This document shows positions 22,901 to 34,870 of a stretch of DNA of 64,000 bases, piece by piece. Made by a program: the position numbers and the translations under genes. Within the stretch, counting starts at the first letter, position 1. Every line of letters begins with the position of its first letter. The notes beneath the pieces are model-generated. The model saw only the letters and a program-made list of their open reading frames with translations. It made no database searches and was not told the DNA's origin. This DNA is from Himantopus leucocephalus (lineage: Eukaryota > Chordata > Aves > Charadriiformes > Recurvirostridae): contig RSEF01000017.1 of NCBI GenBank assembly GCA_003993805.1, positions 6,939,018 through 7,003,017 of the forward strand, read 5' to 3'.

Positions 22901-25450
22901 TTTCTCCAGATTCCTTAAATCTGGAGAGGAAAGTGATGGCTTTGAAAGTACTTCCTTGTTGCTGACTTTCGGCATGGCATGAGTCTCCAAGGAGCGCTTC
23001 ACCTGGCATTAAGGCAACGGCAGAATGGTGTTTTTACAGCAGTCTTCATGTGGGAAAGGATTGAGGTTTCCAGCTGAAAGAGAGGGAACAGTGACCACAG
23101 AGTAAAGGCACCATGGAATTCCTCACTTTTAGCCTTTGTTCCACCCTTGATGTGATAAGGTGCAATCCATGCAAGGATGTAAGGTTACTGCTATCAAGAA
23201 CAAAAAATAGATGGCTTCTTAAAGAAACAAATTTACCATGTGAAGTTACTAATTACACTTTAATGATAGTCAGGAGGGCAAAAAAGACCAGTGTTTGCAT
23301 AAAGCATGATAGGCATATTTTAAGTCAGGTCTTGCTCTGCTGTGTCTTGCTTCCTCTTGCTTCGTTCCCAAGCCACACTCCCTTTTTACTTTNTATTTTG
23401 GGCGTGTATAATTTTTTTTTTTTTTTTTTTTTTTAATCTGTGACATCTGCTTGGAGCTTGTCCCTCCTGTGATACCATACTACTTGCAGCTGTTCAGACC
23501 TCCAGCTCTGAGCTGTGCATGGGGTGCCCTGAGCATACGGCCTTTTTGATGTGTGATAAAACAGAACCAAGCCACTGGGGGTATGGAGAGGGAATGCAGC
23601 AGAATATCAATAAACCTGTTCTGAACAAAGCTGCAGCTCTGTGGTGGAATAGACATTTCACTGAAGTGTCAAGTAGATGGATAATGTATTCTAATTAGGG
23701 ACTGACTGATACCCTGGAACTCAGAGACCTTTGGAAATAAGATCCAAACTGCTAACTATTTTTGTAGTGTGTATTTTGCATTTGTTTAATGCCTTAAGAT
23801 GTATTTGTTGCAGGAAGCTATTTATTGAGCAGTGTTTTCTTACATTGCAAAAACTTTTAGCTATAAAATTGCTTATTGCCTGTTTTAAGGACCTTTGGAA
23901 TTTGTATATAAACCTCTTGAAGTTTGCTATACATTGTTAAAAAAACCAATATTCTGTATTTACTGCCTGTTGCTCAGTATGTGATTTTGAGCAATAAGCT
24001 GTATTGACATCAAAAGCAATGGTTTTGTGGGGTGTTTTTTTTTGTTTGTTTTGTTTTAGTTTCCAAAGTATTGCACTTGGAGTGGAGAAAACGAGCCAGA
24101 TTTGTAGTCTGTGTAAATTAGCATAGATTTATTAGCTTTAGACTTCTGATGCCATTTCCCCCTAGAAGAGGATCTGGGCCTATATATATATGTTGTATGA
24201 GCACAATATATTCAGAACTAGTGTTGAAGTTCCTAGCACACCACTAAAAATATTGTGCAGCCTTGCCTCCTGCGAGTCCCGAGGGATAAATTGATTTCTC
24301 AGCACCTGTGTGACCTTAGACAGCGGTTCATTCTAATTTGATAGAGCAAACACTGGGAGTGGCAAAAATGGCTTGCAGTTACTCGAGTCTCTTATTTTCT
24401 ACAGATATCAGCAGCATGACATGTTCCTGAAACCAGGCTAATTAAGGAATTTTAAATAGTCTACTCTATTTTCTTGTATAATTGGAATGTCCCAGTTTCC
24501 TCCTACAGAAGTCACGGAGATACGTTTCCCTAAAATACTTCTAAAACCTTTGGACCCCATACTGACAGAGCTTCAAATTTGTGTGGGAGATGATAATGAT
24601 TGCTAGCTAATGCAATATAAAAATATCTTCTTCATTTCAATACAAAGATGGTTTCCAGGTTTACTGTGGTATCACAAAGTTATTTTGCGGTATAGGATAT
24701 AGTGACAAGGACACGTGTGGTTAAGCAACTAACAGATAAATTAGAGAAAGTTTAGAAGATTCAGACCTGAGACTGGGAAGTGGATTAGATTTCAAATACT
24801 GCATCACACAGAAACTGAGTGAGGCTGCAGCTCTCCTACGGTATTTCACAGATCTGTAAATGTTTTTTTAAAGATGCTCAATCCAACACTTAGCTGGCTA
24901 TAACAAGGACTTAAGGGAGCAAAAGGCTCTTTTTTCTTTTTTCTTTCTTTTGCTCTGTTGCTTCATTAGCTTTGGGAACGCTGGTTCCATTACTGTGAGT
25001 TTTCCTGTATAATTTAAGAAAATAATGAAAGCGTGCATATTTTCCTCAGTGTTCGTGGCATTAAATCTGTCTTTAGATTTGTTTAGCCTCTTTTTTATAC
25101 ACAGTGTGGGCTGGTATCCTTTTGAATATTTCAAAACTGTAGAAATTGTTTTGGGTTGTTTTTATTCAAGATAGAAGTTTCTTTTTTAAGATTAAAACAT
25201 GAAAAAAAAATTGTTGCTACAATACATAAGTTCCCATTGCTCTTGGGGCAGTGGTATTAGTGCATGCCATTTCACAAAAACATCAGTGCTCCATGTTTGC
25301 TTTCTTCTCTCATAAGCATCCGTAAAAAATACTGTGCTGTTGTTGGAGTGGAATGAGGTATTTCTTGTGCAGATAGCACTGATATTTAGTGCTAATTTTT
25401 GGGTTTTTCTCTTCCAGGATCAATAACTGTTTCATGTTTTTGTTCAGTAG
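16936..25450 (+). other. AK8: AK8 intron 5
   Basis: An 8.5-kb intron with donor GTAAGA and acceptor TTGTTCAGTAG. It is largely unique AT-rich sequence. It has a C-run broken by a single N (17486-17511), a single N at 23393, a T-run at 23411-23435, an A-run at 22729-22743 and a TA run near 24181. A piece at 19200-19290 has the flavour of an ancient amniote repeat but cannot be assigned. No coding exon or RNA gene was recognised. Confidence 0.8.
17486..17511. repeat. Poly-C run with single-N join
   Basis: The C homopolymer contains one N at 17496. Its length is probably unreliable because homopolymers are a common place for contig ends. Confidence 0.9.
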
Positions 25451-25532
25451 GGGTGGATTTTGGAAGGCTTCCCTGAAAATCAGGAACAGGCATGGATGCT
25501 GCAATCATCTGGCATCATTCCTAGGCACGTTG
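25451..25532 (+). CDS. AK8: AK8 exon 6: core of kinase domain 1 (residues 133-159 plus one base)
   Basis: Encodes [18 protein letters not shown] then SSGIIPRHV, entered in phase 0 after CAGTAG and left in phase 1 at G|GTAAGC. Human has [27 protein letters not shown], so length matches exactly (27 residues plus one base). In adenylate kinases this is the 'GFPR' segment that closes the AMP site. Here, as in human, the Arg after the Pro is replaced (FPEN), so domain 1 lacks the usual AMP-contact arginine at that position. The exon lies within a longer open frame (25389-25610) that reads in a different phase and would hide it. Confidence 0.95.
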
Positions 25533-27173
25533 GTAAGCAGCACAGGGTTTGTGTGTGATTGCATCCAGGAGGAAAGACTAGAAGCGTTTCTCCCCCAAAA
25601 TCCTCAATAAATTCAATAATTGAAGAACTGAAGAAATTGAACTGAAGACACCAGAGTCACCAGACAGCAGAATATTTAAGTATGGTTCAGATTCACTCAA
25701 AAACTTGATGTAAGCTGTGAGACTTTAAACCATGTCTTTCACCCATGAACCCTTTTTTCTCTTACACGTTAGAGTTCTGTAAACTCCAGACCACTCCACC
25801 AAGTGTCTCTGAGCAGCTATATGTAGCTTTGCTTCTGTTCTAGGAGTGGCTCTAAGTTTTCTCTGACTTCCATTTCTAGAAATCAGCCTTTATCCTCAGA
25901 CCAAAACAATTCCTCATGTACTGAATACAAATTCATCCTTCTGTTGAATTAGAGAACGCAAACTTAGCAAACTTTACTCCAGTAAGTGGAGTGGAAACAT
26001 CATGATTTTAAGCTTGACCTTTCAGAGTGTGGGTGGATTCTGACTTGATTTGAGAGGAACATTTATTTACTGGCAAGTGCTCATAGACAAGACCTTGAGG
26101 GTTGCCCGTGCCATCTAGAAGAAGCCAGTTGTCCCAAATTCATATAATTAGAGGACCTACTTAGAATATAAAAAATCATTGTGATTGTGTGGAATACAGT
26201 GTAAAATGATAAATGTAGAGCTTGCCAGTGAACAGAACGTTAGTGAACTTGATGAATTGTCACTTTGGATTTGATTTGGATGAGATTCGACTGTTAATGA
26301 AGAATTCAGAATCACTGCAATAGAGTTAGGCAAAAATGTTTAATGTCTAGTACTTGCATGTATTTTTAATATAGCTAATAACATCTGAAGTTGAGTTTTG
26401 CTCACAATTATATCTGTGCAACCAAGACCTGAATGAGAATCGTAAAGCTCAGTCTGTCTAGTTAATCAAAAAGAAGATTGAGAGGAGATGAGATTTACAG
26501 TGTATGAATACCTTAATAGGGAGAAAAGCATCTGAAAGAGCTATTTGATACAGAGAAGAAATTCATAAGAAGAACTTGTTTGAAACCTGGAATCAAATGC
26601 ACTGAAAATAGTAATTAAATTAGTGTTTAACTGTGAGGATGATTAGCCAAAAGCAACCTAGAGAATTGACGGATTCTCCATCTTTTGATGCTTTCTCATC
26701 AAGTTTGAACACTTTTCTGTGAGGTTATCAAAAACGAAGTTTCACTGGTCTCACTACCAAAGTACCTGGGTGAAAAGTAATTGTTTGTAGTATAGAAGAG
26801 TCTCGAGTAGAATAGTCTCGAGTGATCTGTGGGTACTTCCGTCCTAGGCCCCAGATACGATGTAATTGAGGGAGAACCTTATTAACTGGTATGGATGACG
26901 GGGACAGCTAGTACTCATGGGTTCTGGACTGGATTAATGTATATTTTATCCCACTATACTGTTTAGGAGGTGGAGCAAAATTCTGATTAAAAGTGAAGTA
27001 CATTATTTGCAGGTAGAATACTGGGAAAGGAGAATGAGGCTAATGTGCTTGAAATACATTCATCTGTCTTTAATACTAGGATACATCTAAACAATTACAG
27101 GAAATAAAGCAAGTAATAACAAGAGCTACACTTTTTTCTTCTTTTTTTTTCTTTTTTATTTTTTTGTGCCTAG
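25533..27173 (+). other. AK8: AK8 intron 6
   Basis: A 1.6-kb intron with donor GTAAGC and a long T-rich acceptor tract (27131-27167). A small direct repeat around GTCTCGAGT lies at about 26800-26825. Nothing else was recognised. Confidence 0.88.
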
Positions 27174-27245
27174 TTGTGCTTTATGCTCCAGACACTGTGC
27201 TGATTGAGAGGAACAGTGGGAAAAGGCTTGATCCCTTCACAGAAG
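27174..27245 (+). CDS. AK8: AK8 exon 7: LID region of domain 1 (residues 160-183 plus one base)
   Basis: Entered in phase 1 and left in phase 1 at G|GTGCAG. It encodes [18 protein letters not shown] then LDPFTE. Human reads [24 protein letters not shown]. The KR.DP.T motif starts the LID that covers the ATP phosphates. With exon 8 the motif becomes DPFTEEVYH, so the usual Gly of the TGE triplet is Glu in this sequence (GAA against GGA/GGG). The donor GTGCAG is weak but no better one keeps the frame. Confidence 0.92.
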
Positions 27246-28072
27246 GTGCAGTATGTGTTTGTTCCTATCTTCACTAGAAACTGGAGTGTTGCTTGGTCTC
27301 AGAAACATTGTAATACCAGTGGGATTAAAATTTAAATGGTATCCCTTTAAGAACTAGTAGGAATTTATAATTATAAATTTAAACTGTTTGGAAAAAGTAT
27401 TTGTTGACATTGCCTTATTTTCTGTGCCAACAAAATATGGGAAAATGTAAAGCTTAGTATTGAGCCTGCAAACAGTAGACTATGGCAGTACAAAATATTT
27501 GAAGGTTAGCTTACATTTTGCTCTGCATATTTGCTAGATCCTGTTTTTTTTCTGAGGTGCAGGTATGCTTTTAGGTATCTTCCATTAAATGACTGTCAAA
27601 TAGACCTAGCTGTGTATTGTCTATTGAATATCATTACCAATCATCCATCATGAAATAAAATCCTGACATTCTACAGTAAAAAAAATTACATTGGATGTTT
27701 TAGGAGTGAAATTAGGAGGGACATTCTTAACTAAAGAAATAGCTTTTATTTGCTATAAAGGAGATTTGCTTATCAAAGGTCTTGCTTAAGGTTCAGTCTC
27801 AGAATTTGGAGAGCTATCCCCAGTTCTGGTTCTTACTCATCATGCTGTCTTGGCTATGTGGGTGGGCAGTTACCTTGGCCACTTCCTATCTGTGCATCTG
27901 CAGAGTGTTAGTCAGTCCTCGGTATGAGTAGCAAGGGAAGTGCATGGGTTACTGCTTGTGCTGCAATATAAAGCTTAAACAAAGACCTTGATTTTGTTTA
28001 GGAAAACTTTTGGAGCTAAGCAAGATCTGTTAAATCATCCTCTCTAGTTCCTAATCAGTATCTGCCTTCTAG
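27246..28072 (+). other. AK8: AK8 intron 7
   Basis: An 827-base intron. The block 27820-27960 has a MIR-like flavour (Cys/Leu-poor, with 'gcagttacc...cttcctatctgtgcatctgcag') but is too diverged to call. No other feature was seen. Confidence 0.88.
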
Positions 28073-28273
28073 AGGTCTACCATACGACCTTTGACTGGCC
28101 AAGTGATCCCCTGGTACAGCAACGTTTGGTGAAACCAGAAGACCTATCTGAACAGGACATGTCAAAGAAACTGCTGGAATATCACAGAAACTTCCCTGGG
28201 GTTTTCCAGATCTACCAAAAAGTTTTGAAATCAATCAATGCAGACCAGCCTTCCATGGATGTCCTCTCACAGG
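28073..28273 (+). CDS. AK8: AK8 exon 8: end of domain 1 and inter-domain linker (residues 184-250 plus one base)
   Basis: The largest exon, 201 bases, acceptor CTTCTAG, donor G|GTAAAT. It starts EVYHTTFDWP, the end of the domain 1 LID, then a helical segment (LVKPEDLSEQDMSKKLLEYH) and RNFPGVFQIYQKVLKSINAD followed by QPSMDVLSQ. Human shares the YHTTFDWPPES, the EDISELE..QKLLEYHRN and the ILKVISADQP blocks. The final helix and strand of a P-loop kinase domain are followed here by the short linker to the second domain. Confidence 0.96.
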
Positions 28274-31107
28274 GTAAATATGTACCTTTATGGCAAATCT
28301 GATAGTTGATAAACTCTTATTTGAAAAGTAGTTCCTAGCTGTTAGAGACAGTTTGTAGGATTAGGATTAGTCAATACAGATGGCTCCCATCTCAGTTGTG
28401 TTCTCTTTAGTACGGCGTTTGGGCTGTTCCTGGTAATTATTTTACAGGACTAGAGTAAGTGCAGATAACTGGAAAGTCTTAGTTCCACAGTCCTGCCAAG
28501 GAACAGCTGACTCAGTAGAGCAAATGTCACGGTTATTTCTGCAAGGGTCCCTTCTAAAACTCTGCATTGTGGCTCAATTGTTAATCTCCCAAAGGGCTAG
28601 TACCTTCCACAAGTCTGATAACAAGAAGTAGGAGTAGTTCAAAGCTGGCAACATTTCATTATTTAAAAGCTGTTTGTGCTGGTAGCTTTTCTGTTCAACA
28701 ATTCTTGGTTGCCTTTGCTTGACTGTAATGCAATCTGACGTTTAATGTTGATTCTTCTAGAAGAGAATAAGGAAACTGCCAGAAAGACCAATTGATAATG
28801 TACTTTGTAGCTGTCAGTCTGTAGATGATCTGTTATATCCCAGTAATTTTGCATCTCAAAAAGGTCTTCTTTTAATAACAAGTGCTGCACTTTTAAGATA
28901 AACAAGTAGGAAGTTTATATTCTGAATTTACACATTAATTACCTCTAAATTACTTAATTAAATTTAAAAGTTCATATCATCATTCATAAAGAATTCATGC
29001 CTTGAATTGTAAATAAAAATGTGAGTGCCTGAATATTAATTATTATTAATTAATAATGTAGTGAGATAAATTGAAAACTGGAATGAAAAAATCCTCTCTA
29101 GATCTTTTTTCTGCAGTGCATCAAGCAGCCAGATTTTTTTTTAAAGAATAATTAGATGTGGAGACTGTCTAGGGGATCATTACTCCTAATTAACTTGGTT
29201 ATTTACTGCAAATTAAGCATCATTTGTAAGCAGGGTGCTTTGCCTGTAATGTTTGTGCTTTTCAATACACTGGGTTATGGAAAATGTTCAGAATAACTAG
29301 AGCACTCCTTGGGTAGCTAGTACTTGTTTTTTAGGAGGTTATGCAGCACACACACTCTTTTCTTTTATGATTTTCCGGTTTTTTTTGTTAAGTAGTTCTA
29401 TTGCTACAGATAGAGTTAAAAAAGAAAGAGGAGATCTCCCATCAATATTAGCATTATTGTGAATTGTTTCATACAATTATAAAAATTTTGTAAACTCTTA
29501 AACTTTAATGCAGTTACTACTAACATATGATAGGATATGTGACATCAAACTCAGTTGTACAGTGTCATATCCCAGCACAGCTTGTGGCCCTGGAGAAAGA
29601 GATGTCCATGATCCCCTGTGGTTGCAGTTTGCATTAGTTTCTCAATAGTTTAGGTTCACTAACTAGAAATAGCAGGGCTGGAGTTTGCTGGAGATGCTGC
29701 TTTATTACAAACAATTTTGTAATGATTCCAAAGCATCTAGCAGAGGGTCCTCAGAAAAAATACTAGTTACTATACAGCAATGTCTTAACAACGGTAGTTA
29801 AAATACTGATCCTTATGGTCTCCATCAATCCTTTTGTGTTTTTTTTTTTAAATATGACTTATGATTCATACAAAAATTAATGTCTAAGCCTGTCCTATTT
29901 GTTAGACTAAAATACCATTTTATTACAAGGAGTCTTTAGTCTAGACTCTCTTTTATTTGAACTGATGATGTCTGGGCTAACACTTAATTGTATCCATTGC
30001 AATTACAGAGGAAGGCAAAGCATTTGTAGGTGTGCTCCTGCTGCTTTAATCATGGGTGACAGTGGCAGTCAGGATGTGGTGGCATGAACTTTAGCTTTGG
30101 CATTTGAATTTATGATCCCTGGAAAGCTTGCATAGCTTGTGCTGAAGGTTGAGCTGCTCTTTTCACTGGCATCGTTAGCCATTGAAGGGGTATGGGGAGT
30201 AAGAGTGTTTGGATATGTCCAAATACGATCCGAATTTGTCCTTGCTGCCAAGCTGTGTGTTCTTTCAGCTTCTTGGTGATGTATTGGATTCTCTTTTGAG
30301 ACTGTAACAAAGTTCAGATCTCTATAATACAGCAATGTTGTTGATGCTTCACGTGTCCTGGGGTCTTTCCAAAGCTCTTATAATCTGTAGATTGACCCGA
30401 ATGTAATATTTCGTATGTAATACAAAATGTAGAAGAATGATGTCCAGCAGATAGAGTGGAATCAGAGAGAGAAGCTCAAATAATCTTTACATGTTATGCA
30501 AAAATGATGGACAAAAGAATAAAATTATTGAAAAAAAATAAAAAATAAAATTACAGTCAGTTCTGTGTTGTCAATGCCATATTGTGTCATGACATCCTAT
30601 GCTACAAGTGTATAATATTGTAATTAGGAGTCCATTAATCACACACACAGAGCTGGATAAATGTCATAGTAATTTAACATCCAGAGTTTTTACACTAAAA
30701 TATTTGTTCAGAAACTGCAGAAAGTATTAAATGTAATTATATCCCTCTGTAATTTGCATGGTAAAATTGTACCTATCAAGCAAAAAATTCTTCTGCTAAA
30801 AACAACATGGTAAAAGAGCAATTATTAATTCAATCTGCTCTTTAAAACGGTTTGACATCCACTGATGAAAGACAGTACAGGAGTGTAATGATAGTAAGAT
30901 TTCTCAAGTGCCTCTTAGTGCAAGTTCCTGACATGACAGTTTTATCAGAGTCCTGATTTTGGTTGGAGTATCTAGATGCTTCAGTGATAAAATAAAAGAT
31001 GATCAAAATGACCTTTGAACAAAAGAGAGAAGTTAATAAATGTTTATTTTATTTTTTTAAAGAAATAAGGTATGAACTGTATTTCTTGCCTTTCTCTCAT
31101 GTTCTAG
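28274..31107 (+). other. AK8: AK8 intron 8
   Basis: A 2.8-kb intron, AT-rich, with a palindromic ATTAAT-rich patch at about 29035-29060 and an A-rich patch at 30531-30552. Open frames at 28663-28905 and 30069-30335 on the - strand match nothing recognised. The long open frame at 30999-31334 begins in the intron and runs through exon 9 in the true frame by chance. Confidence 0.88.
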
Positions 31108-31239
31108 TTCTTACCTATGTCCAAACACGGCAGCGATCAGCCGCCCCCTTTACACCACGGATTCTTTTTTGTGGACCCCCAGGCAGTGGGAAGAGCCTGC
31201 AGGCAGCACTAATAGCTCAGAAATACAGTGTTGTCAACA
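31108..31239 (+). CDS. AK8: AK8 exon 9: P-loop of kinase domain 2 (residues 251-294 plus one base)
   Basis: After ATGTTCTAG, 132 bases encode [18 protein letters not shown] then [20 protein letters not shown] and KYSVVN, leaving in phase 1 at A|GTAAGT. The second Walker A motif GPPGSGKS spans residues 273-280 with catalytic Lys279. Human has the same region as [27 protein letters not shown]. A tandem pair of kinase domains is the hallmark that separates AK8 from the single-domain AK1-AK4 and AK6. Confidence 0.97.
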
Positions 31240-34102
31240 GTAAGTTCTCAGTAAATATGCACTTTGCTCAATTCCCCCTTTCTCTCTTTTTGATCATTTA
31301 TCTTTTGCTGTCTGTCTTTCTTACTTGCTCATAAAATTTCTCTGTTTGTCCATCGCTATGGATGTCAAATTTTTGAGGGAAGTGAAAAGTATTTCAATGA
31401 AGCAATATAAACCAGTAGAGCATATATTCTGTGACAAACCAGCTCTAACATTTTTTAGTCATCGTTTTTCATACCCTTTACATCAGTATTTTTCCATGTG
31501 TTAGATTCCAGTAGTGCTGTGAATTCTTCTGTGGATCATGAGTAACGTCTTTGCAATTTCAACTGTCTGACCAAAATTGGGGTGCTTTTACAATAGCATT
31601 TACTCTGAACTTTAATGAACACTCGGGTTCTATGTATCTGAAGTAATGTATTAGAAAAGGAAGCAATTATTTAAAAATGCATTCTCTTTCTTTTGTAAAG
31701 GAGGCCCAGAAAATTCTGTATGAGGCTTGTCCATGGTTAGCATGCTGATGTTAAAAAGTCCTATAACATGAATACGCAGCTTGGTGATAGGATCGATGCA
31801 ATACGTGTCCATGTTCTATGATGTCTTCTAACAGTGGGGAGTAGCCATAAAGTATTTTAAACAAATGTCTGATATCTGTAAAATTTGCTGATTAGTCATA
31901 TCCTCTTTGTTAAGTAAAATGCAAGTTTGTTTCATTAGTATTCTTCCGACGTACAGCAAATGAAAAAATCAGAATTAAGTAGGTAGTGGGTTTATATGTT
32001 AAGGACATTCTTTAATTAGTGGAACTCACTCAGTTGCCCATAGCGATGTGCCAGTTTGCCAGTGTCTTCCATGAAATCCTGGTGAAGTCAAAAGATTTCA
32101 CTGAACCCGGATTTAGATTTACATGTGCATGATATCTTCAAGATCTGAGCTGTGTTGTTTTCAATTACCAGTTTAGAGATCTGTTCAGAAAAGGAAGAAA
32201 TTTCTTCAAGTTCAAACTTGAAACTTCAGAAAAAGCCTTATGCTTTCCATATGATCGTCCCAACTAATGGCTAGATCATAGGCTTGTGCAGTTCTGTTCA
32301 AGGCGTAGAAACAGCTATGAAACTGTCTACCTATCAGTTTAGGTTTCTAGGTTTAGTATTTTTGTATTTTAAATCTTTATTATTATTTTAATCTCTTAAA
32401 AAATACATGAATATTACCAAAATTATATCCAGTGAACCCGAAAAAGGTAAATGTAAATTATTTTAAAATGTCTTACAGTACTAATAAGTACAAAATGAAA
32501 TTGATAAAATATTTATGCTATCACTTATTTTAATATTGCTGCTTTTTGTCGTTTCATATTAAAAATAAATATTTGTAGATTTATTCAAAGGTATATTTTT
32601 AATACTTATGTAATTGGCCTAATGAAAAATAAAACATGTCTGAATGTGTTAAAGAAAAATTATTGTTCTTGTGTTTCTGAATATTTTTTCTGAACTTTCT
32701 TTCTAAAACTGCAAGTTTGATAGTGTTTTCATCTAGGTCAAAATTTGCATTTTTTTTAAGAGAGTTGAAGCTCTTTTTACTAAATACCATTACCACTGCT
32801 TTACCCATATGTTGAATTTTATTTTAAATATACTGTAAACAAAATATTAGAAGAATTAACTATTTAAAATAGACTTGGAAAACCATAATTTCTTTAAAGA
32901 GTATTCAGCATATACTTAATTTCCAATTAGGCCATTGGGATTGAACCACAGACTTAAAAGTTTAATCCTATTTTTAAACAATGTGATGAATCGGATTGAA
33001 TTTAGGTGTATACATACTAGTTGTTTGAAGGTGGGGTCTATGCACTGATGTTATGTTTTTACACCGTTTGCTGAGAATACCAATTTCCTTCTCCTGGACA
33101 ACTAGTGACTGTTAAAGTTTGAGTTCATCCTTTGTCACTTTAATATTAAACTGTATCAACTTTGTCCAAGAAATGTTCCTGTGGAGTGTTCCTACTCTTG
33201 TTTGCCAAACGGGGCGATTACCAGCCATGAAGCAGATGAAAGGGTGGCTTCTTTTTCCATTAAAGTCAGCGCAGCTGTAGATGTTGCTGCTATTGATTTC
33301 AGAAAGGGTGGAATCAACTTATGATTATTAATTGAAAGGCGATGCAATAATGTATGGAGCGACTGTTATCTAATATTTACCAAAACTGAGTTGAAACTAG
33401 GACTTGTTGTGATGTTGTGTAACCTTTCTGTGTCTTAGTTCCCTCCCTGTAAAATAAGGGTCAGGACTGTTCAATCTAACTCGCATGGGGCAGTAAGACT
33501 CAGTAACTTCGGTCAGAAAGTGCTACCCAAGCCTGAAGGAGCAGTATCTCATATACAGCTGTCCTGCCTAAAACTTTAAATCTGCATCTCCTGGTGTTCT
33601 GTGTATTTGAAGTCAATGATAATATTGGATTAGCACAGTTTTTGAAATATAATTCTTGCATGGTCATTAAATGATCCAGGGAGTCAATTCCTTGAACTGC
33701 ATATTATCCCGCACCTCCAACAGTGCAGTTCAGATGCTGTTCAGCAGGTGTAACTTTATTCAGTAATTATAAGTTTATAAAAAGTGAAAAATGCTAGCAA
33801 TCCCATGAGTTATTATTTCAGGAACATATTTGATTAATATCTTTCTCTCTACCTCTGTTTTTAATATGTTCTTTGCCAAATGTATTCTTTTTTATTCAGT
33901 ATTCTCCCCTGCTCAGTCTCTTTGCTTTTTGCTCTGCTTGGCCAAAAAAAAAATATCTGAACAACAAACCCAAAAACCCAACAACTTTTATTTTATTCAG
34001 TGACCTTATTCCAGTATGCAGCTTCTGGGTTTTTTTTCTGTTCTTTGTTGCTTCCTTTTTAAAATTTAACCTTGTGTCTTTTGTTTTGTTCCTTCCTGTT
34101 AG
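31240..34102 (+). other. AK8: AK8 intron 9
   Basis: A 2.9-kb intron, donor GTAAGT, acceptor CTGTTAG. It contains a MIR SINE remnant at about 33405-33530. The remainder is AT-rich with no recognised feature. The open frames at 33873-34166 and 33896-34147 lie on opposite strands of a T-rich patch; the first overlaps exon 10 out of frame. Confidence 0.88.
33405..33530 (+). mobile_element. MIR-type SINE remnant
   Basis: The segment TGTAACCTTTCTGTGTCTTA, followed by CCTGTAAAATAAGGGT, tracks the MIR core ('taacctctctgtgcctcagtttcc..atctgtaaaatgggga'). The usual 'ctcatagggttgt' part appears only in decayed form near 33480. This ancient amniote SINE is common as scraps in bird introns. Confidence 0.7.
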
Positions 34103-34192
34103 TTTGCTGTGGGCAACTGCTAAAGGAAGCTGTTGCAGACAAGACAAAACTTGGAGAACTCGTTAAGCCTTATATTGACAATGGATACCCAG
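34103..34192 (+). CDS. AK8: AK8 exon 10: NMP-binding part of domain 2 (residues 295-324 plus one base)
   Basis: Entered in phase 1 and left in phase 1 at G|GTAGGG. It encodes [18 protein letters not shown] then [12 protein letters not shown]. The human counterpart is [30 protein letters not shown]. The 'G(Q/D)LLR.E' type segment and the following helix form the NMP-binding lobe in adenylate kinases; the final residues form the 'G..VPD' turn completed by exon 11. Confidence 0.96.
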
Positions 34193-34784
34193 GTAGGGCC
34201 TGTTGTTGTCTCATTACACTGTAGTTACAAATTTGTGGCAAAAAATAAATTGTGAGTGAATTTTTCTTGGTCAGATTCTAATCTGAGTTACTTCAGAGTA
34301 ATCTGGAAGTTGATTAATTCCTTTCATTACACGTGATTTGTAGCACTGCGTAGCAGAATTTAGATTTCCAAGCTCTTCGATATCTTCAAATCAAATAGTT
34401 CACTGTTCCAGTGAAATTCAGGTTTTCTGTACACATTCCGAAAGTTGATTTCCATGTCTTTATCTCTAAATCAAAATCAGAATTCTGAAAGAGTTGTGTA
34501 ATTTCAAAATGTTTAAACTGTTATTTTAAAGCATAGAATCGTGTTCCATTTTTATTTCAAGTGGGCTATAATATAGATTGTGCTTTTATATGTAGATTTT
34601 GACTTATAGAACGCTACTGTAGATTCCTCTACTTTCACACAAATATTTTTAACTTAAAAGTAAAGTTTCTTTGCACTTCATTTCTATCAGCGTTTTTGGT
34701 TGTAGGAAAGGACTACCACAAAGAATATCTAAGCATACTTTGCTTTTGGAAGGCTCTGCAGTGATTTCAGATAAATCATAAATA

Positions 34785-34870
34785 CTGTAAGCTCCTTAGG
34801 GCAGCAGCTTAAACTTACGTGTTTGTTAGTTGTCTTGCACAAGGATAGCTCCCTGTATGTGGTGGCTATT
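34785..34870 (+). mobile_element. Ancient retroposon tail (unassigned family)
   Basis: The segment ACTGTAAGCTCCTTAGGGCA, followed by a 'tgcacaaggatagctcc' style part and 'ggtggctattaaaa', resembles the widespread amniote repeat tail 'tgtaagctccttagggcaggga..gcctagcacaatgggg..gctacagtaat'. Divergence is high and I cannot name the family with confidence. Confidence 0.45.

Noticed and set aside
25389..25610. 73-codon open frame as a coding exon in its own phase
   Set aside because: The true AK8 exon 6 lies within it in another phase, giving the GWILEGFP segment.
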